A DNA stretch of 64,000 nucleotides from Longispora albida DSM 44784. GTDB lineage: Bacteria; Actinomycetota; Actinomycetes; Mycobacteriales; Micromonosporaceae. The stretch's first letter is position 1. Every line of letters starts with the position of its first letter. Positions 10,184 to 18,111 of the stretch are shown piece after piece. The position numbers were made by a program, and so were the translations under genes. The notes beneath the pieces are model-generated. The model did not search any database and was not told the origin of the DNA. It saw only the letters and a list, made by a program, of their open reading frames with translations. Location of the stretch: positions 849,945 through 913,944 of the forward strand of contig NZ_KB903813.1 of assembly GCF_000379825.1 (NCBI RefSeq), given 5' to 3'.

Positions 10184-11365
10184 TTACGGCTCGACGGCCA
10201 GGCCCAGGTAGAGGGTGTTCGCGTTGAGCGGGTTGAACGCCACGGCGTCGATGTCGTGGAAGGTGTTGTGCGTCTTCGTCACGGTGCCGCTGGTGTGGCT
10301 GTACTTGTACAGGTCCGAACCGTAGGCGCTGAAGTTGGTGCCGTAGGTGAAATACAGCGTGTTCGCGTCGGTCGGGTGCGGGAACAGCGGGTTCCCGTTG
10401 TAGAGCGTGACCTCGGCGTTCTGGTCGAACACGGCGGCCCAGGTCTGCCCGCCGTCGTTGGAGCGCCACAGGTGGCGGCCCTGCGAGGGGTGCTGCGCCT
10501 CGTACTGGCCGACGTCGATGCCCTCGGCGTACACGACGTTGCCGTCAGCCGGGGACACCGCGACCGACAGGATGTTCACGCCCCACTGGTCGGCCGGGGT
10601 CAGGTCGATGCCGCTGCCGGTCCACTGCGACCAGGTCTGGCCGCCGTCGTAGGTGTAGAACGTGCCGACGGTGCCGAGGCCCGCGACGCCGTGGTACAGG
10701 TTCTTCGGGTCCCACGACACGTCGTAGAACGACTGGCCGGGCAGGCCGTTGCCGCGCTTCGTCCACGAGTTGCCGCCGTTGAACGACTCCCACACCTTGC
10801 CGTCGTAGCCGGCCAGGAGCACGTGCAGCCCGTTGGCCGGGTCGACGCCGAGGCCGACGTGGCCGACCTGGCCGTCCGGGGTCGGCTCGGCGAGCGTCGG
10901 GTCGGTGAGCGGGGTGATGGTGGTGCCGGTCATCCGGTACAGGCCGGCGCTGCCGGAGTCCGACCACAGGTACGCCCGGCCGCCCTTCGCGGCGGTCACC
11001 TTGACGAACCAGCCCTCGGGCAGCACGCCCACGGAGGTCCAGGTGCAGCCGGCGTTGGTGGAGCGGTAGACGGTCTGCGTGGTGGAGTACGGCGACTGGA
11101 TCGTCTTCTCCTGGACGGCGACCAGGGTGTTGGCCGTGTCCAGGGCCGCGAGGCCCACCGTGTACGTGATCGGCGTGGCCGCGTTCGTCGTCGGCTTGAT
11201 CGTCGCGCCGTCGTCCTTGGTGTAGGACAGGCCGCCGGGGCCGGTGACGGTGGAGCAGTTCGGGTTGATGGTCCAGGTCGTGGCCGCGGTAGCGGTCCCG
11301 GACATGGACAGCACCGCCAGTGCCGCTGACAGCGAGGCGGTGACGCCGGTTGCGAGCTTTCGCAT
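10184..11365 (-). CDS. Secreted BNR/Asp-box repeat protein, sialidase-like beta-propeller
   Basis: The 393-residue product starts with a clear signal peptide (MRKLATGVTAS..., cleavage near TATAA at about residue 28). At least four Asp boxes are visible (STNAGCTW, SFNGGNSW, TYDGGQTW, SNDGGQTW), the hallmark of BNR propellers in sialidases and xyloglucanase-type GH74 proteins. Catalytic residues of either family cannot be assigned with confidence, so a binding or structural role is equally possible. The start is supported by GGGGGTAGGAAA upstream of the ATG. No membrane anchor is seen, so the protein is probably released. Confidence 0.8.
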   Translation of the reverse strand: MRKLATGVTASLSAALAVLSMSGTATAATTWTINPNCSTVTGPGGLSYTKDDGATIKPTTNAATPITYTVGLAALDTANTLVAVQEKTIQSPYSTTQTVYRSTNAGCTWTSVGVLPEGWFVKVTAAKGGRAYLWSDSGSAGLYRMTGTTITPLTDPTLAEPTPDGQVGHVGLGVDPANGLHVLLAGYDGKVWESFNGGNSWTKRGNGLPGQSFYDVSWDPKNLYHGVAGLGTVGTFYTYDGGQTWSQWTGSGIDLTPADQWGVNILSVAVSPADGNVVYAEGIDVGQYEAQHPSQGRHLWRSNDGGQTWAAVFDQNAEVTLYNGNPLFPHPTDANTLYFTYGTNFSAYGSDLYKYSHTSGTVTKTHNTFHDIDAVAFNPLNANTLYLGLAVEP

Positions 11366-11446
11366 GTGGATTTCCTACCCCCAGATCGTGGTGGTCTGAA
11401 CTCCCCAAGCTTTGATCATGAAAAGCGTCCGTGCACAGTGGACAGT

Positions 11447-11459
11447 CATGTGAGACATG
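11447..11459. promoter_or_regulatory. Small palindrome upstream of the BNR-repeat gene
   Basis: CATGT-GAG-ACATG is a perfect 5+3+5 inverted repeat about 80 bp upstream of the leftward BNR gene start. It sits where an operator would be expected, but no factor can be named. Confidence 0.3.
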
Positions 11460-11496
11460 TCATGCGACCGAACCTGTAACAGTCACAAACCTCGCG

Positions 11497-12030
11497 CTAG
11501 AACCCGTACGTGAAAGCCGGGTACTCCAGCAGCATCCACAGCCCGAACCCGAGCTTGAGCAGCCCGTCCACCAGCCCGAACGCCCGCAGCGGTACCCGCG
11601 TGACGGTCAGGGCCGCGAGCGCGTTGAGGGTGGCCAGCACGCCGAGCAGGGCGATCAGCGGCCCGTGCGCGAGGCCCATCAGGACGAAGTGCGCGCCGAC
11701 CACGAGCAGGATCCAGCCGATCAGCGTCCGCTCACCGGACTCCCTGAACCTGTTGACCACCAGGGCGATCAGCCCCATCTCGGCCACGATGGCGGCGGCG
11801 AGCGCTCCGATGTGGACAAGGGAAGGCGAGCCGAGCGAGGGCAGCAGGGCGCTCAGCCCGCTGGCGGTGATCCCCGCGATCCCGCCCCCGATCGCCAGCG
11901 GTACCCAGCGCCGGGGGAACAGCCAGCCCAGCGTGAAGCCGAGCCCCACGAAGATCAGGAACAGCCCGCCGCCGCGGATCAGCGGGTACGGGTGGTCGCC
12001 GGTCAGGGCCAGCAGGGAGGGGGTGTCCAT
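11497..12030 (-). CDS. Small multi-pass membrane protein
   Basis: The 177-residue product has six hydrophobic helices with short loops and no catalytic motif. The ATG at 12030 (MDTPSLLAL) is preferred because an upstream extension would overlap the preceding gene and read as non-native sequence. It begins 20 bp after the stop of the FAD/NAD(P)-binding protein, so the two form an operon. Function unknown; the gene pair suggests a shared redox or lipid role, but nothing in the sequence proves this. Confidence 0.7.
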   Translation of the reverse strand: MDTPSLLALTGDHPYPLIRGGGLFLIFVGLGFTLGWLFPRRWVPLAIGGGIAGITASGLSALLPSLGSPSLVHIGALAAAIVAEMGLIALVVNRFRESGERTLIGWILLVVGAHFVLMGLAHGPLIALLGVLATLNALAALTVTRVPLRAFGLVDGLLKLGFGLWMLLEYPAFTYGF

Positions 12031-12050
12031 GATCAACACCCTAGGGCCTG

Positions 12051-13316
12051 TCACAGGGCGGCGGCCTGCGCCCTGATCTCCGGTACCGCAGTGGTCTCCC
12101 ACCACCGGCCCCGGCGCAGCGGCCCGACCGCCCACAGCCGCGCCGACGCCTTACCGGACCGGCCGACGAGCATCCCCGCTCCGTCCACATCGAGCCCCAG
12201 CCCCAGCGCGTCGTACCTGGCCTGCCCGCTGGTCACCAGCGACCGGATCAGCTGCGACGTCGGGTACGCACCGGGGCCGGTGCAGTTGACGACCCGTCTG
12301 GCAGGGATCGCCCTGCCGTCCGAGAGCACCACGGCCTCCCCTGTGGACCCGGCGAGCTGCCCGGCCGTCACGGTCAGGTCACCGGAGTCGAGCAGCCGCT
12401 CCACCGCGCGGGCGACGACCGGGGCCATCCGGTGCCGGTGCACCTCCCAGTACCGCATGACGTGCCGCAGGAACCGGCCCCGGTCCTCCGGGCTCAGCCA
12501 CGCCCACAGCTGGTTGATCCGGGGCCGCAGCGCGTCGACGACCGGCCGCCAGTCCCCGGCCTCCTCCGCCGCCGACCGGGTCATCCGCAGGATCTCCCTC
12601 AGCGAGTGCCCGCCCTCGGGCAGGGGCGGCATCGGATCCACCACGGCAGCCGGGACGACGTGCGCCCTCGGCATCAGCCCGTGCCGGGACAGCAGATGGA
12701 TCCCGCCGTAGTGCCCCCGCCTGCTCAGGCTCAGCGCCACGTCCACAGCCGTCAGCCCCGTGCCGAGCAGGACGACCGGCTCACCGGGGCTGATACCGCC
12801 CAGCGCGCCCGGGGCCCACGGATCCGGCACGTACCGCGGCGAGCCGACCGGAGCGCCCGCCGGATGCGCGGGCCTGGAGTGCCCGAGCGCGAGCCCGACC
12901 CAGTCGGACCGTACCGACCGCCCGTTGTCCAGCTCCACCACGCCACCGGCGATCCGCAGCGCCCGCTGGTGGACGATCTCCAGCCGGCCGGGATGCGCCT
13001 CGGCGGCGTCCTCCAGCGTCGCCTCCACGTACCTGCCGTACGCCCGCCGGGGCAGGAACCCGCCCGGCGCGCCCGGCAGCCGCTGCCACCCGCACCAGCG
13101 CACGAAGTCGTCCGGCTCGCCGGTCCTGGCGCTCATCGCCGAGGCCGGCGAGTTGAGCAGGTGCCACGAGTCGTCCGTCCCGTACGCGAGGCCCCGGCCG
13201 AGGCGCGGGCCCGGCTCGATCAGCACGACCCGGGCGTCCCTGGTGCGCAGCAGGTGCGCGGCGACGATCGCCCCGCTGCATCCGCCGCCGATCACGGTCA
13301 TCGTGCTCCGGCCCAT
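12051..13316 (-). CDS. FAD/NAD(P)-binding protein (HI0933/COG4529-like)
   Basis: The 421-residue protein starts with a Rossmann motif (V-I-G-G-G-C-S-G). A second dinucleotide-binding motif lies in the middle (LLGTGLTAVDVALSL). The architecture matches the YdhS/COG4529 group of uncharacterised flavoproteins, some of which hydroxylate or oxidise amino acids. The ATG at 13316 has GGAGG five bases upstream; the frame stays open far upstream, but that extension is the antisense of the divergent transporter gene. It is first in a two-gene operon with the small membrane protein. Confidence 0.8.
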   Translation of the reverse strand: MGRSTMTVIGGGCSGAIVAAHLLRTRDARVVLIEPGPRLGRGLAYGTDDSWHLLNSPASAMSARTGEPDDFVRWCGWQRLPGAPGGFLPRRAYGRYVEATLEDAAEAHPGRLEIVHQRALRIAGGVVELDNGRSVRSDWVGLALGHSRPAHPAGAPVGSPRYVPDPWAPGALGGISPGEPVVLLGTGLTAVDVALSLSRRGHYGGIHLLSRHGLMPRAHVVPAAVVDPMPPLPEGGHSLREILRMTRSAAEEAGDWRPVVDALRPRINQLWAWLSPEDRGRFLRHVMRYWEVHRHRMAPVVARAVERLLDSGDLTVTAGQLAGSTGEAVVLSDGRAIPARRVVNCTGPGAYPTSQLIRSLVTSGQARYDALGLGLDVDGAGMLVGRSGKASARLWAVGPLRRGRWWETTAVPEIRAQAAAL

Positions 13317-13466
13317 GCCGACCTCCGGGGGATACGCAGTGCGAACACACCAGGCCGACACAGCGTAACCGATATACCTACTAATCCGATAGGGAAACCC
13401 GCCTGGCATGCCGGAACCGGGCCCGGCGCAGTGTTGATCATCACCGGGCATCAGGTCCGGAACCCG

Positions 13467-13494
13467 CTTGTGCCCCTTACAGTTCAGGCATACT
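13467..13494 (+). promoter_or_regulatory. Candidate leaderless promoter of the EamA transporter gene
   Basis: A CATACT -10 (13489-13494) lies 9 bp before the ATG at 13504, with a weak CTTGTG -35 (13467-13472) at 16-bp spacing. No Shine-Dalgarno sequence precedes the ATG, so a leaderless mRNA is likely. Confidence 0.4.
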
Positions 13495-13503
13495 GTCCAG
13501 CTC

Positions 13504-14412
13504 ATGCAGCGTGGAAGTCTCGCTAGGCTCGCGGCACTCGGCTTGATCTGGGGCTCGAGTTTCCTGTTCATCGCCGTCGGGCTCCGGGGCTTCGAGCCGA
13601 TCCAGATCGTCCTCGGCCGGCTGGCCGCGGGCGCTGCCGTCCTCCTCGCCGTCCTCGCCCTGCGCGGCAAGGGCCTCCCGAGGGAACCCATGCTCTGGGT
13701 GCACATGGGCGTGATGGGCCTCCTCGCCAACCTGCTGCCCTTCCTCCTCTTCGCCGTCGGCGAGAAGCAGGTCAGCTCGGGCATCGCCGGCGTGGCCAAC
13801 GCGACCACGCCACTGTGGACGATCCTCCTGGGATACCTGGCGGGTAAGGACCGGCGGGTCACGTGGCTGCGGGTCGCCGGGATCGTCCTCGGTTTCGCCG
13901 GGGTGCTCATCATCTTCTCGCCCTGGGAGTCCAGCTCCCAGGCGGCCAGCTGGGGCGGGGTGGCCTGCCTGGCGGCCTCGGCCTTCTACGGCGTCGGCTT
14001 CATCTGGCAGGAGAAGTACCTCGTCGGCCGGGGCTACGAGCCGGCCGTCATGATGGCCTCCCAGCTGAGCGCCGCCACGGTCCTCACCCTGGTCGCCCTG
14101 CCGTTCCTCGGCGGGCTGAAGGCTCCCGAGTGGCGGCTGGACTCCGTCGCGGCCCTCCTCGCCCTCGGCGCCGCCGGTACCGGTGCCGCCCTGGTCATGA
14201 ACTACCGGCTCGTGGTCGACGAGGGCCCGGCTGTCGCATCCCTGACCACGTACCTGGCTCCGATCGTCGCCGTCACGCTCGGTGCGCTCGCTCTCGGTGA
14301 GGACCTCAGCCCGCAGATCGTCCTGGGAGCCGCGATCGTGCTCGGCAGCGTGGCCCTGATTCGCCGTCAGCCAGCCGTATCGCGAAGTTTGCCGGTTAAA
14401 TCTCGCGCGTAA
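13504..14412 (+). CDS. EamA/DMT-superfamily transporter
   Basis: A 302-residue inner-membrane protein with about ten hydrophobic helices in two EamA halves (first half near LIWGSSFLF, second near ACLAASAFYGVGFIW). Members export metabolites or drugs by proton antiport; the substrate is unknown. The frame is open 12 codons upstream, but MQRGSLARLAALGLIWGSS matches the usual family N-terminus. It is divergent from the flavoprotein operon. Confidence 0.85.
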   Translation: MQRGSLARLAALGLIWGSSFLFIAVGLRGFEPIQIVLGRLAAGAAVLLAVLALRGKGLPREPMLWVHMGVMGLLANLLPFLLFAVGEKQVSSGIAGVANATTPLWTILLGYLAGKDRRVTWLRVAGIVLGFAGVLIIFSPWESSSQAASWGGVACLAASAFYGVGFIWQEKYLVGRGYEPAVMMASQLSAATVLTLVALPFLGGLKAPEWRLDSVAALLALGAAGTGAALVMNYRLVVDEGPAVASLTTYLAPIVAVTLGALALGEDLSPQIVLGAAIVLGSVALIRRQPAVSRSLPVKSRA

Positions 14413-14456
14413 TTGTGTAAAACGGCAGGTTGCGGCCTGTGGTCGTTTGCACACTG

Positions 14457-14485
14457 GGAACCTGGGGGCCACCCCTGGGCGTCTC
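14457..14485 (+). promoter_or_regulatory. ECF sigma-type promoter upstream of the sigB-like gene
   Basis: GGAACC (14457-14462) and CGTCTC (14480-14485) are separated by 17 bp, matching the general ECF consensus GGAAC-N16/17-CGTC. It lies 137 bp upstream of the preferred sigma-factor start and suggests stress input. The predicted transcription start falls at about 14491, at an in-frame ATG, so a longer leaderless product is conceivable. Confidence 0.5.
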
Positions 14486-14622
14486 ACTGAATGTGGTCAC
14501 CCGTGGCGCCGTCACCGCCGCGAGTTACCTACGTCTCATGGCCGGATGGCTGGCATCCGGAATGGGCGGGCATCGTCGCTCGTTATTCCAGTGACACGTC
14601 AAGCACGGGAGGTTCGGCGCGC

Positions 14623-15570
14623 GTGGAGAAGACCCGGGTTCTGCGGACTGATGAGGTTGCCGAGGAGCGCGACCTGGTCGGTGTCTACTTGCACGAGATT
14701 TCCAAGACGCCCCTCCTCGACGCGGCAGAAGAAGTGGATCTGGCGAAGGCTGTCGAGGCCGGGCTGTACGCCGAGCGGCTCCTGGAGGACGACGCCGTCC
14801 CGCAGGGAGTCAGCCCGGCTGACCTGTCGCAGCTCGTGTCCGAGGGCCAGAAGGCCAAGGACCAGTTCATCAAGGCCAACCTGCGGCTCGTGGTGTCGAT
14901 CGCCCGCCGGTACGTGCGCAGCGGCATGCCGATGCTCGACCTGATCCAGGAGGGCAACACCGGCCTGGTCCGCGCGGTCGAGAAGTTCGACTACGTGCGG
15001 GGCTTCAAGTTCTCCACGTACGCGACGTGGTGGATCCGGCAGGCGATCAGCCGGGCCATCGCCCAGCAGGAGCGCACCGTCCGGCTGCCCGTCCACCTCG
15101 TGGAGGACGTCAACCGGATGCGCAGCATGGCCCGCCAGCTCACCCGCGAGCTGGGCGGCGAGCCGGAGCCCGAGCAGCTGGCCAACGCCCTCGGCGTCCC
15201 GGTGGAGCGGGTCAACGAGCTCAAGCGCTGGTCGCAGGACACCGTCTCCCTGGACACGCCGGTCGGCGACGACGGCGACACCAGCCTCGGGGACCTGGTG
15301 TCCGACTCCGACGCGCCCAGCCCCGAGGACATCGTCCTGGCCGGCCTGGAGCGCGAGCGGATCGACACGATGATCCGGCACCTCGACGACCGTTCGGCTG
15401 GCATCGTCCGGGCCCGCTACGGCCTGGAGGACGGCCGGGAGCACTCCCTGACCGAGGTGGCGCAGCGGTTCTCCCTGTCCAGGGAGCGCATCCGCCAGCT
15501 CGAGATCCAGGCCCTGGGCCGCCTCCGCGAGCTGGCCAAGTCGGAGGGCATGTCCTCGGTAGCGGCGTAA
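14623..15570 (+). CDS. sigB: RNA polymerase sigma factor, SigB/HrdB-like (group 2)
   Basis: The 315-residue sigma-70 protein has region 1.2 (VGVYLHEISKTPLL), region 2 (NLRLVVSIARRYVRSGMPMLD through FSTYATWWIRQAI), region 3, and a region 4.2 helix-turn-helix (SLTEVAQRFSLSRERIRQLE). It lacks the long acidic N-terminus of the essential HrdB/SigA, so it is a principal-like alternative sigma factor. The GTG at 14623 has GGGAGG ten bases upstream and gives the usual family N-terminus (VEKTRVLRTDEV). An alternative ATG at 14491 would add 44 non-conserved residues. Confidence 0.88.
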   Translation: MEKTRVLRTDEVAEERDLVGVYLHEISKTPLLDAAEEVDLAKAVEAGLYAERLLEDDAVPQGVSPADLSQLVSEGQKAKDQFIKANLRLVVSIARRYVRSGMPMLDLIQEGNTGLVRAVEKFDYVRGFKFSTYATWWIRQAISRAIAQQERTVRLPVHLVEDVNRMRSMARQLTRELGGEPEPEQLANALGVPVERVNELKRWSQDTVSLDTPVGDDGDTSLGDLVSDSDAPSPEDIVLAGLERERIDTMIRHLDDRSAGIVRARYGLEDGREHSLTEVAQRFSLSRERIRQLEIQALGRLRELAKSEGMSSVAA

Positions 15571-15580
15571 GCACACAAAC

Positions 15581-15616
15581 GAGAAACCCCGGCGGGTGAT
15601 CCCGCCGGGGTTTCTC
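15581..15616. terminator. Bidirectional terminator between sigB-like gene and nlpC gene
   Basis: A perfect 16-bp stem (15581-15596 and 15601-15616) with a TGAT loop. The arms carry AAACCCC/GGGGTTT tails, giving U-rich ends in both directions. Confidence 0.85.
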
Positions 15617-15627
15617 TTTGCTCTCGC

Positions 15628-16599
15628 CTAGATCCTGACCCTGCCGTACCCGTACAGGCCGCCGATTTGCGTGATGCTGGCGATCTTGACGTTCTGGCCG
15701 GGCTGCGGGGCGTGGATGACCTGGTCGTTGCCGATGTAGATCGCCACGTGCCCGAGGCCGTTGGAGAAGACCAGGTCGCCGGGCATCAGGTCGCCACGGC
15801 CGATCCGGGACGTCTGGCTGTACTGCATGGCGGCGTTGTGCGGCAGCGAGGCGCCACCGGCGTGCCAGGCTGCCAGGGTCAGGCCGGAGCAGTCGTAGCC
15901 GTTGGGGCCCTCGGCGCCGAAGATGTACGGTTTGCCGATCACCCCGTACGCGAAGTCGACGGCCTTGCCTGCCGGGCCGGGCAGGTGGGGCGCCGGGGGA
16001 GCCGGAGGCTGCGGCGGGTTGGTGACGCCGGCCTTCTTCTTCTGCTCCTCGAGCTTCTTGATGTCTTCCTGGATCTTCGTCTTCTGGGCGGCCAGGTCCT
16101 GTTCCTGCTTGGTCTGCTCGCCGAGGACCAGGTCCAGCTTGCTCTTCTCCCCGTCGTACTGGGCCTTGAGCTTCGTGTACGCCTCGATGTCGCGGCGCTG
16201 GCCCGCTGCGAACTGGTCGAGCATGGTGAGCTGCTCGACCATCACCTTCGGGGAGCTCGCGGCGAGCATGGCGCTCGTGGAGGAGATGTTGCCGCCCTTG
16301 TACGCGTTGGCGGCGACGATCCCGATCCGCTGCCGGGCCGCGTCCACTTTGTCCTGCATCGGCTTGAGCTGCTCGTTGAGCTGGGCTGCCTTAGCCCTGG
16401 TCACCTTGAGCTGCTCGCCGACCTTGTTGTAGTCCTCGATGACCTTCTCGAGTTTCTCGGCCTGCTCGTCGATCTGCTTGGCGATCTCGGCGGGCGTCGG
16501 CTCCGCGTACGCCGCACCGGGGCCGAGGGAGACGGTGAGGGCTGCGGCCAGCAGGGCCGCGGCGAGGAGGCGGAACGGCTTTCGTCGGACGGGAGTCAC
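15628..16599 (-). CDS. Secreted NlpC/P60 peptidoglycan hydrolase
   Basis: This 323-residue protein resembles RipA/PcsB-type D,L-endopeptidases that cut between D-Glu and diaminopimelate. A signal peptide ends near AYAEP (residue about 33). An N-terminal helical, coiled-coil region (about 35-190) precedes a short Pro-rich linker and the C-terminal NlpC/P60 domain. The catalytic Cys is C237 in Y-D-C-S-G and the first catalytic His is H284 in G-H-V-A-I-Y-I-G. The GTG start has AGGAAGG ten bases upstream. It is the downstream member of a tandem pair of paralogues, separated by its own terminator. Confidence 0.85.
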   Translation of the reverse strand: MTPVRRKPFRLLAAALLAAALTVSLGPGAAYAEPTPAEIAKQIDEQAEKLEKVIEDYNKVGEQLKVTRAKAAQLNEQLKPMQDKVDAARQRIGIVAANAYKGGNISSTSAMLAASSPKVMVEQLTMLDQFAAGQRRDIEAYTKLKAQYDGEKSKLDLVLGEQTKQEQDLAAQKTKIQEDIKKLEEQKKKAGVTNPPQPPAPPAPHLPGPAGKAVDFAYGVIGKPYIFGAEGPNGYDCSGLTLAAWHAGGASLPHNAAMQYSQTSRIGRGDLMPGDLVFSNGLGHVAIYIGNDQVIHAPQPGQNVKIASITQIGGLYGYGRVRI

Positions 16600-16686
16600 G
16601 CAGCGCGAACCTTCCTGAGGGAGACAAGCCCGGCCAACGTTACCCGCACCACACAGCCCCGGGCCAGCCCCGGAAATGCCTACTAC

Positions 16687-16737
16687 GCAAGGAAAAGCGC
16701 CCATCACGCTGTGTGCATGGTGGGCGCTTTTCCTTGC
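16687..16737. terminator. Strong stem-loop terminator between the two nlpC/P60 genes
   Basis: A perfect 17-bp stem (16687-16703 and 16721-16737) with a 17-nt loop lies just downstream of the leftward upstream paralogue, so the two hydrolases are probably separate transcription units. Confidence 0.75.
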
Positions 16738-16764
16738 TGGTACCAGAAAAAGGGGGTTTGGTTT

Positions 16765-17712
16765 TTATGCGCGCACGCGGCCCGCACCGTCGTAGGAACC
16801 GAAGGCGTCGATCGACGTGATCTTCACCGACTCGCCCGGCTGCGGGGCGTGGATGACCTGGTTACTGCCCACGTAGATGCCCACGTGGCCGAGGCCGTAC
16901 ATGAAGACCAGGTCGCCGGGCTGGAGCTGCGAGCGGCTGATCCGCGTCGTCGCGGCCCACTGCGCGTTGGTCTGGTGCCCGCCGATGCCGACACCAGCGG
17001 CGCCCCACGCGGCCATCGTCAGGCCGGAGCAGTCGTAGGAGCCGGGGCCTGCCGCGCCGAAGACGTAGGGCTTGCCGAGCTGTGCGTAGGCGAACTGCAC
17101 CGCGACGCCTGCCTTGCCGGAAACCGACGGCGGGGTCACGTTGCTGGGCTGCGCGCTGGTGGTGCGCGGCGTGCTCGACGAACGGGAAGCCGTCTGCTGC
17201 TGACGCTGCTGCTCGGCGGTACGCTCCGCCGCTGCGTCCTTCTCAGCCTTCAGCTGCCTGGCTGTGGCTTCCAGGCCGGACTTCTTCGTGCCGAGTTCCT
17301 GCTCACGCTGCATCTGCGTGGCGATCAGGCCCTCCAGGCGGGACTTCTCCGCCGCCAGCTCGGTACGGGCCTCGGTCATGTCGCGGACGCTGTCGGCGAG
17401 CGGCATCCGGTTGCCCGGGGTGACCTGGTCGATCAGGGAGGACGCGCGCGGCGGGGCCGGGAGGTCCAGCGGGCTGAGCTTCGCCGCGACAGTGTCGGCG
17501 ATCACCTTCGTGCCGGTGAGCTCGGCGCGGGCCAGGTCGAAGTCCTTCACGGCCTGGGCCAGGTCACGGGTGTTCTGGTCGATCTTCGCCTGGAGATCGG
17601 TGCTGGTGGCCGGGTCGGCGTGCGCAGCGACGGGAACCGAGACGGCAAGCGCGGACACACCCGCGAGGGTGAGCACGGCGCGCAGCAGCCTCGGCACGGA
17701 ATGTGGTGCCAA
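16765..17712 (-). CDS. Secreted NlpC/P60 peptidoglycan hydrolase under c-di-AMP riboswitch
   Basis: A 315-residue paralogue of the neighbouring hydrolase with the same order: signal peptide (LLRAVLTLAGVSALAVSVP), helical coiled-coil region, a Gln/Ser-rich linker and a C-terminal NlpC/P60 domain with Y-D-C-S-G, G-H-V-G-I-Y-V-G and the H-A-P-Q-P-G segment. A TTG at 17712 is preferred because GAGGGG lies 8 bases upstream and a good signal peptide follows; an in-frame ATG lies 12 codons earlier. Its 5' leader carries a ydaO-type riboswitch, so expression should respond to c-di-AMP, as for actinobacterial rpfA-type wall hydrolases. Confidence 0.85.
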   Translation of the reverse strand: MAPHSVPRLLRAVLTLAGVSALAVSVPVAAHADPATSTDLQAKIDQNTRDLAQAVKDFDLARAELTGTKVIADTVAAKLSPLDLPAPPRASSLIDQVTPGNRMPLADSVRDMTEARTELAAEKSRLEGLIATQMQREQELGTKKSGLEATARQLKAEKDAAAERTAEQQRQQQTASRSSSTPRTTSAQPSNVTPPSVSGKAGVAVQFAYAQLGKPYVFGAAGPGSYDCSGLTMAAWGAAGVGIGGHQTNAQWAATTRISRSQLQPGDLVFMYGLGHVGIYVGSNQVIHAPQPGESVKITSIDAFGSYDGAGRVRA

Positions 17713-17763
17713 GGAGGGAGCCCCTCTTCCACTCGTCTGCCCGCACAAGGAACGGGCAGCGCT

Positions 17764-17915
17764 CCGCCTACCGGGTTAGCTGACGGGTTCGGACGGGAAG
17801 TGGCGCGCCCTACCGCGATCGTGGCCTGCGGCACACGTGTGCGGATTCACCCCGGCGGAAGGAGTCTCACCCTCCGCGATGGGTCCCCGGCTCACCGGTC
17901 ATGGCGACTCAGCGG
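17764..17915 (-). promoter_or_regulatory. ydaO/yuaA-type c-di-AMP riboswitch
   Basis: Read on the minus strand, the leader contains the family signature blocks in order: GAGCCGGGGACCCA, GGGGTGAATC, and CGAACCCGTCAGCTAACC followed by GGTAGGCGG. The outer P1 helix can form between CCGCU and GGCGG. It ends about 50 nt before the TTG of the NlpC/P60 gene. In actinobacteria this class usually represses resuscitation/wall hydrolase genes when c-di-AMP is high. Confidence 0.9.
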
Positions 17916-18111
17916 CCTGTCCGGCGCCACCCAGGGATGGGCGGCTAACGTCCGGACGCCGATCCACGTTACCTGCGGATCGGGACGATGCAACCCAGCG
18001 TGATGGCTACGACGCGAGGGTCACCCGGTATAACTGCAGGAAAACGCGAGGGTTACTCTCCCTGCGATTACCTTCCGTTATGACTCCGTCGCTACTGGAC
18101 GAGCACGGCCG
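17916..18111. other. Intergenic region upstream of the riboswitch
   Basis: No gene is visible here. It must hold the leftward promoter for the riboswitch transcript. The best -10 match is TTATAC on the minus strand (18028-18033), but it is about 110 nt from the riboswitch and lacks a clear -35. Confidence 0.35.

Noticed and set aside
13317..13913. N-terminal extension of the FAD/NAD(P)-binding protein
   Set aside because: It overlaps the divergent transporter antisense, while a GGAGG-led ATG at 13316 gives a normal Rossmann start.
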